Shown piece by piece: positions 52,634-62,386 of a stretch of DNA of 64,000 nt. The notes under the pieces are model-generated. The model did no database searches and had not been told where the DNA came from. It saw only the letters and a program-made list of their open reading frames with translations. The DNA comes from JBGQAS01 sp963699305 (GTDB lineage Bacteria > Chloroflexota > Anaerolineae > Anaerolineales > Anaerolineaceae): assembly GCA_963699305.1 (NCBI GenBank), contig OY969431.1, positions 2,170,001-2,234,000 of the forward strand. The letters run 5' to 3'. Both the position numbers and the translations under genes were made by a program. Numbering within the stretch: position 1 is the stretch's first letter; each line of letters opens with the position of its first letter.

Positions 52634-53569
52634 TCATTCCTCACAATTTTGTATATACGACCAGATTAGGTCGTGACAGCGTTGAACATCGACATCCAAA
52701 ACCACGGAAGCGGCGTGAAGCCCAGCTTCTGCATCGGAAAAGCGCGTGACCCCGCGAGAGATTTTATCCCGCAATTCCACGCAGACATCAACATCTTTGT
52801 TTTTGAAAAGTGAATTATCCAGGATAAATGCCAATGCCACAGCATCATGCAATGCGCAACCGCCATTTTCCCAGCCCATTTCCTCCATCCGGTCGATCCA
52901 GACTGGTGCCATATCTTTGAGCAACCGGGTAGCTGGATGGGTTCCATTTAAATCAGCAAATTCCTTCCGAGTGAACACCATCCGGCGGGTGATGTTGAGT
53001 CCAAGCAGTGTTGTTTTCCAACCTGCCGTGAATACGATATGGGCGGCTTCGGGGTCGCTGCGGATATTGAACTCAGGTAGATCTGAATCGCTTTCATAAG
53101 AACCTCCCATCACCACCACTTCCTTCACCAAGGGCACAAAATCCGGTTGCAGGCGGGCAGCCAATGCCAAATTGGTCATTGGACCAATGGACAGCAGCGT
53201 GATTTCACCAGGATGAGCCTTGACCAAGTCGATCATTAATTGTGCGGAGGTGGGAAGACTTTCCGGTACTGGAAATGGCAGCGTGGGTTTGTAATTTGCC
53301 TGCCATTCTGCGAACCAATCTGGTCCTTCCAGCAGGGGCAAGTTCGCACCGCGTCCCAAAGGTACGTCATCCCTCTTGCAGAAAGAACATAGGCGACTGA
53401 GATTGATCATGGCATCCGGGCAAGGCACATTACCATACACACTTCCGGCACCTGCCAGGCGCAATTCTTTGCTGGTCAAAAGCATGATGAGCGCAGCTGC
53501 ATCATCGATCTCTGCTCCCAGAGTTCCCAGCCCAACATCGGTATCCACATAAATGAATGGTTTTCCCAT
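52634..53569 (-). CDS. Nucleoside hydrolase (IUNH family) with an extended Asp motif
   Basis: About 311 residues. The N-terminal metal-binding motif reads YVDTDVGLGTLGAEIDDAAA, with seven residues more than the usual DTDPGxDD. Other family segments are intact (SIGPMTNLALAARLQP, VVMGGSY, FNIRSDPEAAHIVFTA, LHDAVALAF). The family splits the N-glycosidic bond of ribonucleosides in the cytoplasm. It is flanked by a PfkB kinase and the Bmp-type transporter genes. Confidence 0.88.
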   Translation of the reverse strand: MGKPFIYVDTDVGLGTLGAEIDDAAALIMLLTSKELRLAGAGSVYGNVPCPDAMINLSRLCSFCKRDDVPLGRGANLPLLEGPDWFAEWQANYKPTLPFPVPESLPTSAQLMIDLVKAHPGEITLLSIGPMTNLALAARLQPDFVPLVKEVVVMGGSYESDSDLPEFNIRSDPEAAHIVFTAGWKTTLLGLNITRRMVFTRKEFADLNGTHPATRLLKDMAPVWIDRMEEMGWENGGCALHDAVALAFILDNSLFKNKDVDVCVELRDKISRGVTRFSDAEAGLHAASVVLDVDVQRCHDLIWSYIQNCEE

Positions 53570-53588
53570 TTTCACCCTTGGAATAAAT

Positions 53589-53615
53589 CAGGGGTGCACG
53601 TCACCTGCACCCCTG
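53589..53615 (-). terminator. Hairpin between permease 2 and the nucleoside hydrolase
   Basis: A 10-bp perfect stem (53589-53598 with 53606-53615) and 7-nt loop, then AT-rich sequence on the minus strand. It could be a partial terminator inside the region. Confidence 0.6.
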
Positions 53616-53659
53616 AAATTCACGTGCGATTCAAGGAAGTTGTTCGTAAATAATTGCTG

Positions 53660-54640
53660 TTAATGCTTCCCTTCAGCATCGATTACTTGTTTTTCCGCAT
53701 GCAATTTCGCTCGGAAGCGGCCGCGTGCAACGCTTTCCCAGACCTTGACGCGCAGTGCAATGACGATTAACACAAACAATGTGGCAAAATTCGGGATCAT
53801 TTCCACCAGGTTCGGAGGAAGGTCAGTGACATTTTGGATGCGCACCGAAAAGGCTTCCGCAAAACCAAAGAACAGGCTGGCAAAAGCGGTTCCTACCGGG
53901 TGGTTCATGCCAAACAGCGCTGCAGCAATAGCTGTCCAACCGCGACCGTTGCTCATATTGCGGGTGAATAACTTGAGATGACCGATCGAAAGGAAAGCAC
54001 CGCCCATGGCAGCCAGCATCCCTGATAACGTCAATGCGAGGGTCTGGATCAAGCGGGCATTGATGCCTACCGTTTCAGCGGCTTCCTTGTTTTCCCCAAC
54101 GGCGCGGATATGCCTGCCAAATTTTGTTTTGTACATCACCACATAGATGACCACGACGAGGATCCAGGAAGCGTACACGATGAGGTTGTATCCGCTCAAG
54201 ACTTTCCCCAGGACGGGTATGTCCTTGATAAGCGGGATCTGATAATCGGGAAGACGCTGGATGGAAGGATCGGACCAGGAACCAACATTGCCAAACAGGA
54301 TGCGCATCACAAATACCGTGAGCTCGAGGATGATCAGGTTGAACGCAATTGCCAGGATAACCAGGTCGACTTCGTATTTGTGATAGAGGAAAGCAAAGAG
54401 TAATCCAAGCAAACCGCCGGAGAGGATGGCAACGAGGACTCCCAGATATGTATTGTGGAATAAATACGCCGCTAGGATACCGATGAATGCACCAAGCAGC
54501 ATCTTGGATTCCAATGCCAGGTTCAGGATCCCGGCCTTGTTACAAATGGCGCCACCTAAAGCCGCCAGCAGGATAGGGGTGGCAAGGCGGATACCGCTGT
54601 TCAATAATTCGACAGTAAAAACGCTGAAGAAGCCTTGCAT
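53660..54640 (-). CDS. Nucleoside ABC transporter permease 2 (BmpA-associated)
   Basis: 326 residues with about eight to nine membrane spans. AGILNLALESKMLLGAFIG and the segment VGENKEAAETVGINARLIQTL are typical of the BPD_transp_2 family. The gene overlaps permease 1 by one base. With permease 1 it forms the channel for nucleosides captured by the BMP-family lipoprotein (known for similar systems). Confidence 0.9.
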   Translation of the reverse strand: MQGFFSVFTVELLNSGIRLATPILLAALGGAICNKAGILNLALESKMLLGAFIGILAAYLFHNTYLGVLVAILSGGLLGLLFAFLYHKYEVDLVILAIAFNLIILELTVFVMRILFGNVGSWSDPSIQRLPDYQIPLIKDIPVLGKVLSGYNLIVYASWILVVVIYVVMYKTKFGRHIRAVGENKEAAETVGINARLIQTLALTLSGMLAAMGGAFLSIGHLKLFTRNMSNGRGWTAIAAALFGMNHPVGTAFASLFFGFAEAFSVRIQNVTDLPPNLVEMIPNFATLFVLIVIALRVKVWESVARGRFRAKLHAEKQVIDAEGKH

Positions 54641-55743
54641 TAGCTGCTTTCTCCTTTCGCCTTGTTTTCCTTGCGTTTGGCAAAGAACTTGCGAATGGCT
54701 TCGATATTATTTTCGTAGAATTTACGGGCTGCAACGAAAAGGATGATGAAACCGATGATGGTGCCACCCAGTTCGCGTGGGATCTTGACCTGGGTTTGCA
54801 AACCCAACTGCGCTCCCAATTTGAGACCTGCAAACAGGAACGCAACGATGACAACGCCGATCGGATGAGTTTGTCCAAGGATGGCGGTCGTTAACCCATC
54901 AAAACCAAGCCCGGTCGAGAAACCGGACATGATGCGACGGTGAACACCCAGCACTTCCACGGCACCCGCCAGACCTGCCAAAGCGCCTGAGATGATCATG
55001 GCACGGATGGCAGCATTGTCGCTGGGGATGCCACCAAAGAGGGCAAATTTTCGGGATTGTCCCGCCATGCGCTGTTCGTAACCGGCTTTGGTACGCCATA
55101 AATAAACCAGTATGATGACGACAGCGGCAATGGCGATGATGAAACCAATCCCCCATTTCGAACCCTGGAAGAAAGCCGGCAGGACAGCTGTTTGATCAAT
55201 CAATGGCGAATGGGCGGTCGTGCTGCGGTCGGCGCGCATGGGGAATTGCACCATGAATTCAACAAACACAGCAGCAATGGCATTCAACATGATGGTTGCC
55301 AGGAGTTCGTTGACCCCCAGCTTAACTTTTAGAATGCCCGGGATCCACCCGTACAAGGCGCCTGCCAGCATAGCAGCCAGGATGATGACGATGGGGTGCA
55401 GGATTGCAGGCAGATGAATGGCATAACCCAAATACGCTGCAACCACAGAACCCATCAAGTATTGGCCTTCCTGCCCGATGCTGAACATCCCAGAGCGGAA
55501 GGCTACGACAGCGGAAAGACCGGTCAGGATGATCGGAGTTGCGCGTTCAAAAGTTGTGAACAATTGACAACTGGATTGAGCGTTCTTGCAGCCAAAGGCG
55601 GCGGTGAACAGAACCCTGTAGGATTCAAAGAGGGGTTTCCCGGTGATGAGAATGAGAATCCCCATCAGAATTAATCCTGAAAGAACGGCCAGCATAGGGA
55701 CCAGGATGGCATTAAGGATTTGGCGTATGCGTTGTTGGGTCAT
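54640..55743 (-). CDS. Nucleoside ABC transporter permease 1 (BmpA-associated)
   Basis: 367 residues. VVAFRSGMFSIGQEGQYLMGSV is the family's conserved N-terminal segment. AGQSRKFALFGGIPSDNAAI is the cytoplasmic coupling loop, and SGFSTGLGFDGLTTAILGQT is also conserved. About ten spans. It lies three bases downstream of the ATPase gene. Confidence 0.92.
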   Translation of the reverse strand: MTQQRIRQILNAILVPMLAVLSGLILMGILILITGKPLFESYRVLFTAAFGCKNAQSSCQLFTTFERATPIILTGLSAVVAFRSGMFSIGQEGQYLMGSVVAAYLGYAIHLPAILHPIVIILAAMLAGALYGWIPGILKVKLGVNELLATIMLNAIAAVFVEFMVQFPMRADRSTTAHSPLIDQTAVLPAFFQGSKWGIGFIIAIAAVVIILVYLWRTKAGYEQRMAGQSRKFALFGGIPSDNAAIRAMIISGALAGLAGAVEVLGVHRRIMSGFSTGLGFDGLTTAILGQTHPIGVVIVAFLFAGLKLGAQLGLQTQVKIPRELGGTIIGFIILFVAARKFYENNIEAIRKFFAKRKENKAKGESS

Positions 55744-55746
55744 ATG

Positions 55747-57307
55747 CTATCCTTTCTTCCGTGGATCGGCTTTGGCTTTTTTCAGGTCATCCATGCTACC
55801 GCCAGCCATGAGAATGCCAACTTCTTCTTCGGTGGAGACTTTTTTAGCGTCCAACTCTCCCTGGATCTTGCCACGATAGAAGACGAGGATCCGATCGGCA
55901 AGTGACATGATCTCATCCAATTCAACCGAAACAAGGAGGATCCCGCACCCTTTGTCGCGTGCTTCCACCAGCGTTTTGTGCACAAATTCGATACTGCCTA
56001 CGTCCAGCCCGCGCGTGGGTTGGTTGGCAATGATCATCATCGGTGAACCTGCAAGTTCACGTCCCACCACGATTTTCTGAAGATTGCCGCCGGAAAGCAT
56101 GGAAATTCCTTCACCCGGTTTGGCAGCCATGATGGAAAAAGCTTTGATCACCGAACTAGCGAAATTGCGGATGGTCTTTGTGATGAGAAATCCCATCCGA
56201 CTGTATTCCGATTGGTTGTAGCGGGACACGATGAGATTTTCATCCAGGGTGGTCTGCAAATTCAAACCAACCTTCATTCGATCCTCCGGAATATGAGCCA
56301 TGCCAAGGTCTCTGCGTTGACGAACCGTTGTGTGGGAGATCTCCTTGTTTTTAAAGAAGATTTTTCCACCGTCCAGTGCTTTCATGCCGGAGACAACTTC
56401 CACCAACTCGGTTTGACCGTTGCCACTCACACCCGCAATACCGAGGATTTCTCCTGAATGTAATTTAAAAGATACATGTGAAATGGCAGCAAGTCCGTTA
56501 ACATCGGCAACACTGATGTCTTGAGCTTCGAACACCGGTTCACCGATTTTTGCCGGTTTCTTATTTACCTGCAAAAGGACTTCTCGACCGACCATCATGC
56601 GGGCTAGGTCAGGGATGTCGGTATCCTTGATACGCTTGGTGCCGACCATCCGTCCGTTGCGCATGACGCTCACGCGGTCAGCAACGTGTAATACTTCAAT
56701 TAACTTGTGGGTAATGAAGATCACCGTGAACCCCATTTTTGTCAAACCATGGACGACGTTAATTAATTCATTTACTTCCTGGGGTGTTAAAACGGCTGTG
56801 GGTTCATCCAGGATCAGGATCTTAGCCTGGCGTTGAAGAACTTTTAAGGATCTCAACTCGCTGCTGCATCCCAACCGGTAAATCACGGATCCGGGTTGCG
56901 GGATCAACATGCAAGCCAAATTTCTTTGCCAATTGGCTGACTGCTTCATTTTCTTGTTTTGTCTTGAGAAAGCCAGCCGTATTCGGTTCTATTCCCAGCA
57001 TGACATTCTGGGCGACTGTAAAAGAGGGGATCAGTTCAAAGTGCTGATGCACCATGCCGATGCCGTTCTTAATGGCATCATTCGGATGACCAACACGGAT
57101 TTTTGTACCTTCAATAAAAATTTCACCGGAATCCGGTTTGATCAGACCATACAGAATATTCATCAGAGTGGTCTTCCCGGCTCCGTTTTCTCCGACCAGG
57201 GCATGTACTTCGCCTTTTTCGACCGAAAAATCGACCTTGTCATTGGCGAGCACATCGGTGGAGGAAAAATATCTGGAAATACCTTTCATTTCAAGCACTG
57301 GCACCAT
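55747..57307 (-). CDS. Nucleoside ABC transporter ATP-binding protein, double ATPase (one frame break)
   Basis: Two ATPase halves in one chain. Half 1 has Walker A LVGENGAGKTTLMNILYGLI and the Bmp-type segment GMVHQHFELIPSFTVAQNV. The frame breaks near 56845, between RVEILK and VLQRQAKILILDEPTAVLTP (Walker B), so one base is wrong. Half 2 has GIAGVSGNGQTELVEVVSGM and LSGGNLQKIVVGRELAGSP. The ATG at 57307 has GGAGG upstream. The layout matches RbsA/NupA-type transporters. Essential motifs are otherwise intact. Confidence 0.88.
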
Positions 57308-57324
57308 GAAAGCAACCTCCATGC

Positions 57325-57353
57325 TGACCCCGGAGTGTTGCACTCCGGGGTCA
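57325..57353 (-). other. Intercistronic hairpin after the bmpA-like gene
   Basis: A 13-bp perfect stem (57325-57337 with 57341-57353) and TTG/CAA loop. No T-run follows. Probably it stabilises the binding-protein mRNA and lowers read-through to the ATPase gene. Confidence 0.6.
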
Positions 57354-57377
57354 TTGATGTTTCTATTTGTTAATAAA

Positions 57378-58448
57378 TTATGGAGCAGCGATTACTGCCA
57401 CGCATTCAGGAGTTTCAGGGACGAATGCGTCGCAAACTTTTAACGTGCCATCCAGGATCTTGGTTCGATACGTCTCAACCAATGCCTTGACTTCCGGGAG
57501 CTTGGCAGTGAGGTCAGCAGGACCTTCGGTTTCGAATGTGGTTGAACCATCATCCCAAGATAAACCGGCAAACCCTTCCTTTAGACCACGTTTCTGGAAC
57601 CCGCCGACGAACGTACCTTCGGTTACCAGCTTGATGGGTTCAAAGGTGGTCATATCGGTTTTCTTCAGTGAAGATACGATCACGTGACCAGGCTGAATAT
57701 CGTCCTGGTTGGAGTCAACACCGATGGCGAACAAATCGCGTTGGGCTGCAGCTTCCAAAACACCTTCACCGGAGCGACCGGCGACCTGGTAGATGATATC
57801 AGCACCCTGGTCATACAGACCGAGGGCGGTTTCCAAACCGAGGGTCGGGTTGGAGAAGTCGAAGCCGAGGTAGCTTACGAGCACTTTGCAGTCCGGGCAG
57901 ACTTCCAGGACACCCTGCTTGTAACCATAATAGAACTGGTTTAAACCAGGTGCATCACCACCGACCACGGCACCCACAGTCTTGGTGCGGGTGAGGCTGC
58001 CGACAATAACACCCACGAGGAAGCTGGATTCATGCACGTCGATTTGATAGGCGATCATGTTGGTAGGCAATGTTTCAAGGAAGATTTCCGAAGGGGATGC
58101 GAATTTCTGATCCGGGAACTCGGTTGCAAGACCAGTGAACAAGGTGGCATCCATAGCCAAACCGAGGACGAGATCATATCCTTGGGCAATGGCACCGCGC
58201 AGGGCGGCTTCGTGTTCGGAAACACCATTGGTTTCAATGATGTCGCATTTTACCGGCAGTTCGGCGTTCGCGCGCTCGATACCGCGGGCTGAAGCATCAA
58301 TGAACGAGCGGTCGCCCAAGGGGTTGGGGGTGATCAACGCGCAGGTGTATTTGGGTGCTTCGGTCGTGGTTGCTTTCGGCGCACAGCCAACCAACACCAT
58401 TGATAGAACAATGATGATGGCGACGACAATTGTCAAACTCTTTTTCAT
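57378..58448 (-). CDS. BMP-family (PnrA-like) nucleoside-binding lipoprotein
   Basis: 356 residues. The lipobox is VLVGCAP (Cys at about residue 22). BMP-family segments are present (LGDRSFIDASARGIERA, YQIDVHESSFLVGVIVGSL, QGADIIYQVAGRSGEGVLEA, AIGVDSNQDDIQPGHV). Characterised members bind purine nucleosides. It is the first gene of the transport unit. Confidence 0.92.
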   Translation of the reverse strand: MKKSLTIVVAIIIVLSMVLVGCAPKATTTEAPKYTCALITPNPLGDRSFIDASARGIERANAELPVKCDIIETNGVSEHEAALRGAIAQGYDLVLGLAMDATLFTGLATEFPDQKFASPSEIFLETLPTNMIAYQIDVHESSFLVGVIVGSLTRTKTVGAVVGGDAPGLNQFYYGYKQGVLEVCPDCKVLVSYLGFDFSNPTLGLETALGLYDQGADIIYQVAGRSGEGVLEAAAQRDLFAIGVDSNQDDIQPGHVIVSSLKKTDMTTFEPIKLVTEGTFVGGFQKRGLKEGFAGLSWDDGSTTFETEGPADLTAKLPEVKALVETYRTKILDGTLKVCDAFVPETPECVAVIAAP

Positions 58449-58666
58449 TTTAAGTACTCCTCCAAAAAAATTTTCATACAGTTGGAAAATCGATATTAAA
58501 GAATAATTTGCTGAGCACCTCCTCGATAGTTTCTCGGTAGCTTCATATTAAAACGCAAACAGTGTCAAGGTAGTCCCTCGTGCACACTGTCTGAGAAATA
58601 TCAATATATTTTCCATCCGATAATTGATTCAATTATATGCGTTTTTTACATCCGATGTCAAACAGC

Positions 58667-59437
58667 TCATGATCTTTGCGACATTTTTGTAATCACTTCG
58701 ATACCACTTTGGATGACGGCATGATAAATCTTTCTCCCATATGCATGATTGGCTCGGCGGGGGTACCTGCGCCGGATGTAATCCGGTAATCCAGGCATAT
58801 CCAAATCAATGGTTTCAGGGGCTTTCTTCATTTGAACGAGTTTGGGATAAGCATACAACATAAGCGATGTTTCCCACTCTGCAGCGTGGTCTCCGGCGAA
58901 TGGCCAGGTGAGGGTTACATCTTCCAATTCCTGTACTTTCTCCTTGCAAAAATCGAATGCAGTAAGGAAAATACCTTGTATGGATTTGGCGTTTTTTATC
59001 CCTTCGGAGATGGCAGAGAAATGTTCGGTTTCGAAATGACCGCTGACGATGGCTGCCTTTGTAAAACCCATTTTTGCATACCCTTGCAGTAAATCCGTAA
59101 TCAACCCAGCCAGTGTTTGCTCCCGCACCGTATCCACGGTACCAAAATAACCACGTTCTGCCTGGAGGTCCCTGCATATTCCACACGAAAGCAGCGGTGC
59201 AACACACACTCCCGTCGGTTTGGCTATAGCATCACAAATTGCTGCACTGAGGAGACTATCGACCCCCAGCGGTAAATGGTCTGCATGCCACTCAACGGTG
59301 CCGACAGGGATCAGGATGAGCGGGTTATGCAACACTATTTTTTGTAATTCGGAGGGGGATAGTTCGAGCAGATGGTTGGTTTTCACGCGTGTGCCTTGAT
59401 TTAGTTTTCCATCAGTATACAGAAATCGCACAGTCAT
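58667..59437 (-). CDS. Creatininase-family amidohydrolase-like protein
   Basis: 256 residues. Metal-binding motifs are LIPVGTVEWHADHLPLGVDS (Glu/His/Asp), SGHFETEH and GDHAAEWETSLML. These are the family's usual ligands. Members act on creatinine, cyclic imides or formyl-pyrimidines; the substrate here is unknown, though the location suggests a purine or pyrimidine breakdown step. Confidence 0.85.
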   Translation of the reverse strand: MTVRFLYTDGKLNQGTRVKTNHLLELSPSELQKIVLHNPLILIPVGTVEWHADHLPLGVDSLLSAAICDAIAKPTGVCVAPLLSCGICRDLQAERGYFGTVDTVREQTLAGLITDLLQGYAKMGFTKAAIVSGHFETEHFSAISEGIKNAKSIQGIFLTAFDFCKEKVQELEDVTLTWPFAGDHAAEWETSLMLYAYPKLVQMKKAPETIDLDMPGLPDYIRRRYPRRANHAYGRKIYHAVIQSGIEVITKMSQRS

Positions 59438-59610
59438 TTCAACCTATATATTTCTTTTGTAAAGTATTCATTCTTGCCCAGAAATACCGCTGATGTATGT
59501 AATTGACGTCCCTTGCGTCAAAAAGGGTTGATGGCAGGTGATGACATTACCAAATTTAACCGAAAAACCTTTTCGTCAACAGACGGTGTAGAAAGGATTA
59601 AGTTAGTTGA

Positions 59611-59632
59611 CCGGGCTGGAGTTCCAGCCCGG
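59611..59632 (-). terminator. Hairpin after the RarA-C-like gene
   Basis: A 9-10-bp GC-rich stem (CCGGGCTGG with CCAGCCCGG, 59611-59632) with a tight loop, nine bases past the stop codon. The following tail has few T residues on the minus strand. Confidence 0.6.
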
Positions 59633-59641
59633 AGATTTGTC

Positions 59642-60220
59642 TTAATCCTTCAGTTCACCGCTATCGAGCATCTTCATGATGCGCTTTAAATATGTCGTGT
59701 CCCGATCGGGAAGCTCGGGTTCCACCTTGGAACCCACCTCAAAGAAATGGCGACGCCCGCGTCCCAATTTCTTGCCTTCCGCGGTGTGCATATCCAACGC
59801 ATATTCGGGGATCACCGGAGCGGTCTTTCCCAGCTCCGAGGAATGGCTGATCCAGTTGATCATTTCATCGCTTGAGCGGTCTTTTTTACACAAGCACAAA
59901 TAACGTGTGGCATGGATTGCATACAGCTTCCGCTCACCCACAGCCCTGTCGCACACACGAACCATGTTAAAAAGACTCTGGATGAGCACCGGTGCCATTG
60001 GTTCGCCAAAGCCGATGTCTTCCACGGAAATGACTTTCAACCGGTGCCATAGGTAATCCTCCAGGGCAGGGCTGGTAAGGACCATCTCGTACGCCAACAG
60101 ACAAGCATTTTCCGTATTTCCGCGGCGGATTTCTTTCTGTAACGCGGAAATGACCAGGTCTGCTTGTAAACCATGAAATGTCTTTACATCCACCCAGGGA
60201 TCGCGAGCTGTATGGGACAT
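59642..60220 (-). CDS. Stand-alone RarA/MgsA C-terminal-like protein
   Basis: 192 residues with no Walker motifs. LVISALQKEIRRGNTENACL and LWHRLKVISVEDIGFGEP resemble the tetramerisation domain of RarA (compare LRRLIVLASEDIGLADP in the full RarA at 2065-3423). The rest is rich in charged residues (MHTAEGKKLGRGRRHFFEVG). It lies between the M20 peptidase (one base apart) and a hairpin, inside the nucleoside breakdown region. Its function is unknown; perhaps it is a scaffold, or a member of a separate family of this shape. Confidence 0.7.
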   Translation of the reverse strand: MSHTARDPWVDVKTFHGLQADLVISALQKEIRRGNTENACLLAYEMVLTSPALEDYLWHRLKVISVEDIGFGEPMAPVLIQSLFNMVRVCDRAVGERKLYAIHATRYLCLCKKDRSSDEMINWISHSSELGKTAPVIPEYALDMHTAEGKKLGRGRRHFFEVGSKVEPELPDRDTTYLKRIMKMLDSGELKD

Positions 60221-60221
60221 A

Positions 60222-61451
60222 TCAATCTCCTTTTTGTATTCGTTTTAAATAATCATGAATGATACCCGCAAACATGGCAGCGGTTATCGGCAAACTGCGG
60301 ATGGATATCCATTCGTCCGGCGCGTGCGGGTTGCCGCCGTTGGGACCAAATCCACACAATGTTGGGATGCCAGACCCGATGAGCATATATCCTTCGTTCG
60401 CCGGACCGGCACCTTCAGCCTGCCAGCGCTTTCCGGTGAGTTGTTCCGTATAATCTTGAGCCGTAACTACGAGCGAATGGTCGGAAGGAATACTAGCTCC
60501 CGGGATATTCACCTTCACATGATACGTTATCTTTAAACCGGGTCGAGCCTGGGTAACCTCGTTGATCAATGAATCGATCTCTGCCAACAAGAAAAGCGGG
60601 TCCTGCCCGGGCATCAGCCGGATGTCGATTATCGCGACAGCTTTATCCGGCACGATGCTTTCATAACTCCCTCCGGTAAATCTTGTACCTGGAGTGATGG
60701 TGCAACCGAGTTTTTCAAACCCGGGTTGTGAAGGTGTATGGATATTCAATTTTTCAAGCCGCAATAGAAAATCCGCCAGCCCAGTGACAGCGTTGACGCC
60801 GGTCTTGTGCTGGTGCCATTCCAATAAACCGGCATGCACCGATTGTCCTTGCGCCTTTAACTCCAAACGCAATAACCCCCGGTGACCGATGCAAACAATA
60901 TCGCTGGCATACGTATAAATTGCACCTTGAACAGGTAAAACCCCTGCGTTTAAAAGGTGTCGCACTCCCAGGGTGCTGCAGGCACCGGATTCTTCGTCGG
61001 CGACACCGGCGAGGATGACCGTTTCGTGGACAGGGTCAAGCAGATGCAACTCACGCAACAGCACCATTGCATACAATCCACAGGCAATCCCGGCTTTATT
61101 ATCTGCTGCCCCCCGCCCGAACAGATTATCGTCTTGAATTTCTCCCGCAAAAGGCGGATGGCTCCATCGTTCCAGCGTGCCTTCTGCCACCGTATCCATA
61201 TGTCCGATGAGCGCGAATCCGGCTTTTCCTTCCCCTAAAGTAACCAGTGCATTTGGACGCGAAAAATCCTTTGCCTCCATCCGGCACGAAAAACCCAATC
61301 GCCTGGCTTCTTTCAGGATTCGTTCCGCAACCCCTTTTTCCGGGTGGCGACCGTTCACCGATGGGATGCGGATCAGGTCCTGCAAAAAGACCAGCATGGG
61401 TTCCTTGTAGGAAACCGCGGTTTTCAGCAATTTACTGTTTGGGATTGGCAT
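60222..61451 (-). CDS. M20-family metallopeptidase/deacetylase (ArgE/DapE/YgeY-like)
   Basis: About 409 residues from the ATG at 61451. Zinc-ligand motifs are LIGHMDTVAEG, FGRGAADNKAGIA and ADEESGAC (catalytic Glu). The dimerisation domain and a late His (NPHAPDEW) are also present. YgeY-type members occur with purine and amino-acid breakdown genes. It begins two bases after the nucleoside hydrolase stop. Confidence 0.87.
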   Translation of the reverse strand: MPIPNSKLLKTAVSYKEPMLVFLQDLIRIPSVNGRHPEKGVAERILKEARRLGFSCRMEAKDFSRPNALVTLGEGKAGFALIGHMDTVAEGTLERWSHPPFAGEIQDDNLFGRGAADNKAGIACGLYAMVLLRELHLLDPVHETVILAGVADEESGACSTLGVRHLLNAGVLPVQGAIYTYASDIVCIGHRGLLRLELKAQGQSVHAGLLEWHQHKTGVNAVTGLADFLLRLEKLNIHTPSQPGFEKLGCTITPGTRFTGGSYESIVPDKAVAIIDIRLMPGQDPLFLLAEIDSLINEVTQARPGLKITYHVKVNIPGASIPSDHSLVVTAQDYTEQLTGKRWQAEGAGPANEGYMLIGSGIPTLCGFGPNGGNPHAPDEWISIRSLPITAAMFAGIIHDYLKRIQKGD

Positions 61452-61453
61452 GT

Positions 61454-62380
61454 TTATTTCAATCCATTGACAAACAAATCCACAAAACGCGGTTGATCGA
61501 TTTCCATGATGATTTCTGCATTGGCGGGATTTTTCCTTGTACCCATCCAATCCACGCACATCTGTCCGCGCGTATGGGTGCCGGTCAATTCAATCGAAAC
61601 ATGCCGAGTTTCAGCCGACTTAACGATATGTGGTTCAATGGCAACTGCCATCGCCAGTCCATCCGGTGCAAACAGCACTTCCTGATGAAGCACATTTTGG
61701 ATATACGTTCGAACGGGATGACTGGTATCTTCGAAGAATTTGGACTTAGTGGTCTTCAAATTGAAGATGCGTTTCAGATCTTCACTGGTCAGTAAATGTG
61801 CGAGGGTGGTTTCCCAGGTGAGGATGGTGGTCATCGGCCACGCGGATAGGACCATGTGGGCTGCTTCGGGATCGGTGAAGAAATTAAACTCAGCGGTCAC
61901 ATTGGCGGTGTTCCCGCGGCTGTAGTGTGCGCCACCCATGACGACCAGTTTTTTAACCTTGGCGGGAAGTGTGGGATCCAGGCGAAGCGCTACCGCCAGG
62001 TTAGTGAGTGGTCCAATAGCAATCAGGATGATCTCGCCCGGATGCTCATTTGCCAACCTGACAAGGGCGTTGGAGGCATGCTCCTTTTCAACCGTACGTT
62101 TGGAAGATGCTAGGTAGCAGTCACCCAATCCATCTTTACCATGCACGAATGAAGCATGAAAGGGAACGTTAATGAGAGGTGCTGCACACCCGGCATAAAC
62201 CGGCACATTCTTGCCCGCGGCGTCCAATATCTTCAAGGCGTTTGCAGTGGTGTGCTCCAGCCCGACATTGCCGTTCACGGTGGTAAGGGCTTCGACCTTA
62301 ACATCCGGATATGCCAGGGCGAGAAGGATGGCGTGGGCGTCATCAACGCCGGGGTCGGTATCAATGATGATCTTTTGCAT
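61454..62380 (-). CDS. Nucleoside hydrolase (IUNH family)
   Basis: 308 residues with the canonical motif IIDTDPGVDDAHAILLALAY. Further motifs are AIGPLTNLAVALRLDP, VVMGGAHYSRGN, FNFFTDPEAAHMVL and FAPDGLAMAVAI. It would cleave purine or pyrimidine ribonucleosides to base and ribose. It is the second member of this family in the window and has standard motif spacing, unlike the first. Confidence 0.93.
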   Translation of the reverse strand: MQKIIIDTDPGVDDAHAILLALAYPDVKVEALTTVNGNVGLEHTTANALKILDAAGKNVPVYAGCAAPLINVPFHASFVHGKDGLGDCYLASSKRTVEKEHASNALVRLANEHPGEIILIAIGPLTNLAVALRLDPTLPAKVKKLVVMGGAHYSRGNTANVTAEFNFFTDPEAAHMVLSAWPMTTILTWETTLAHLLTSEDLKRIFNLKTTKSKFFEDTSHPVRTYIQNVLHQEVLFAPDGLAMAVAIEPHIVKSAETRHVSIELTGTHTRGQMCVDWMGTRKNPANAEIIMEIDQPRFVDLFVNGLK

Positions 62381-62386
62381 GTTCCC

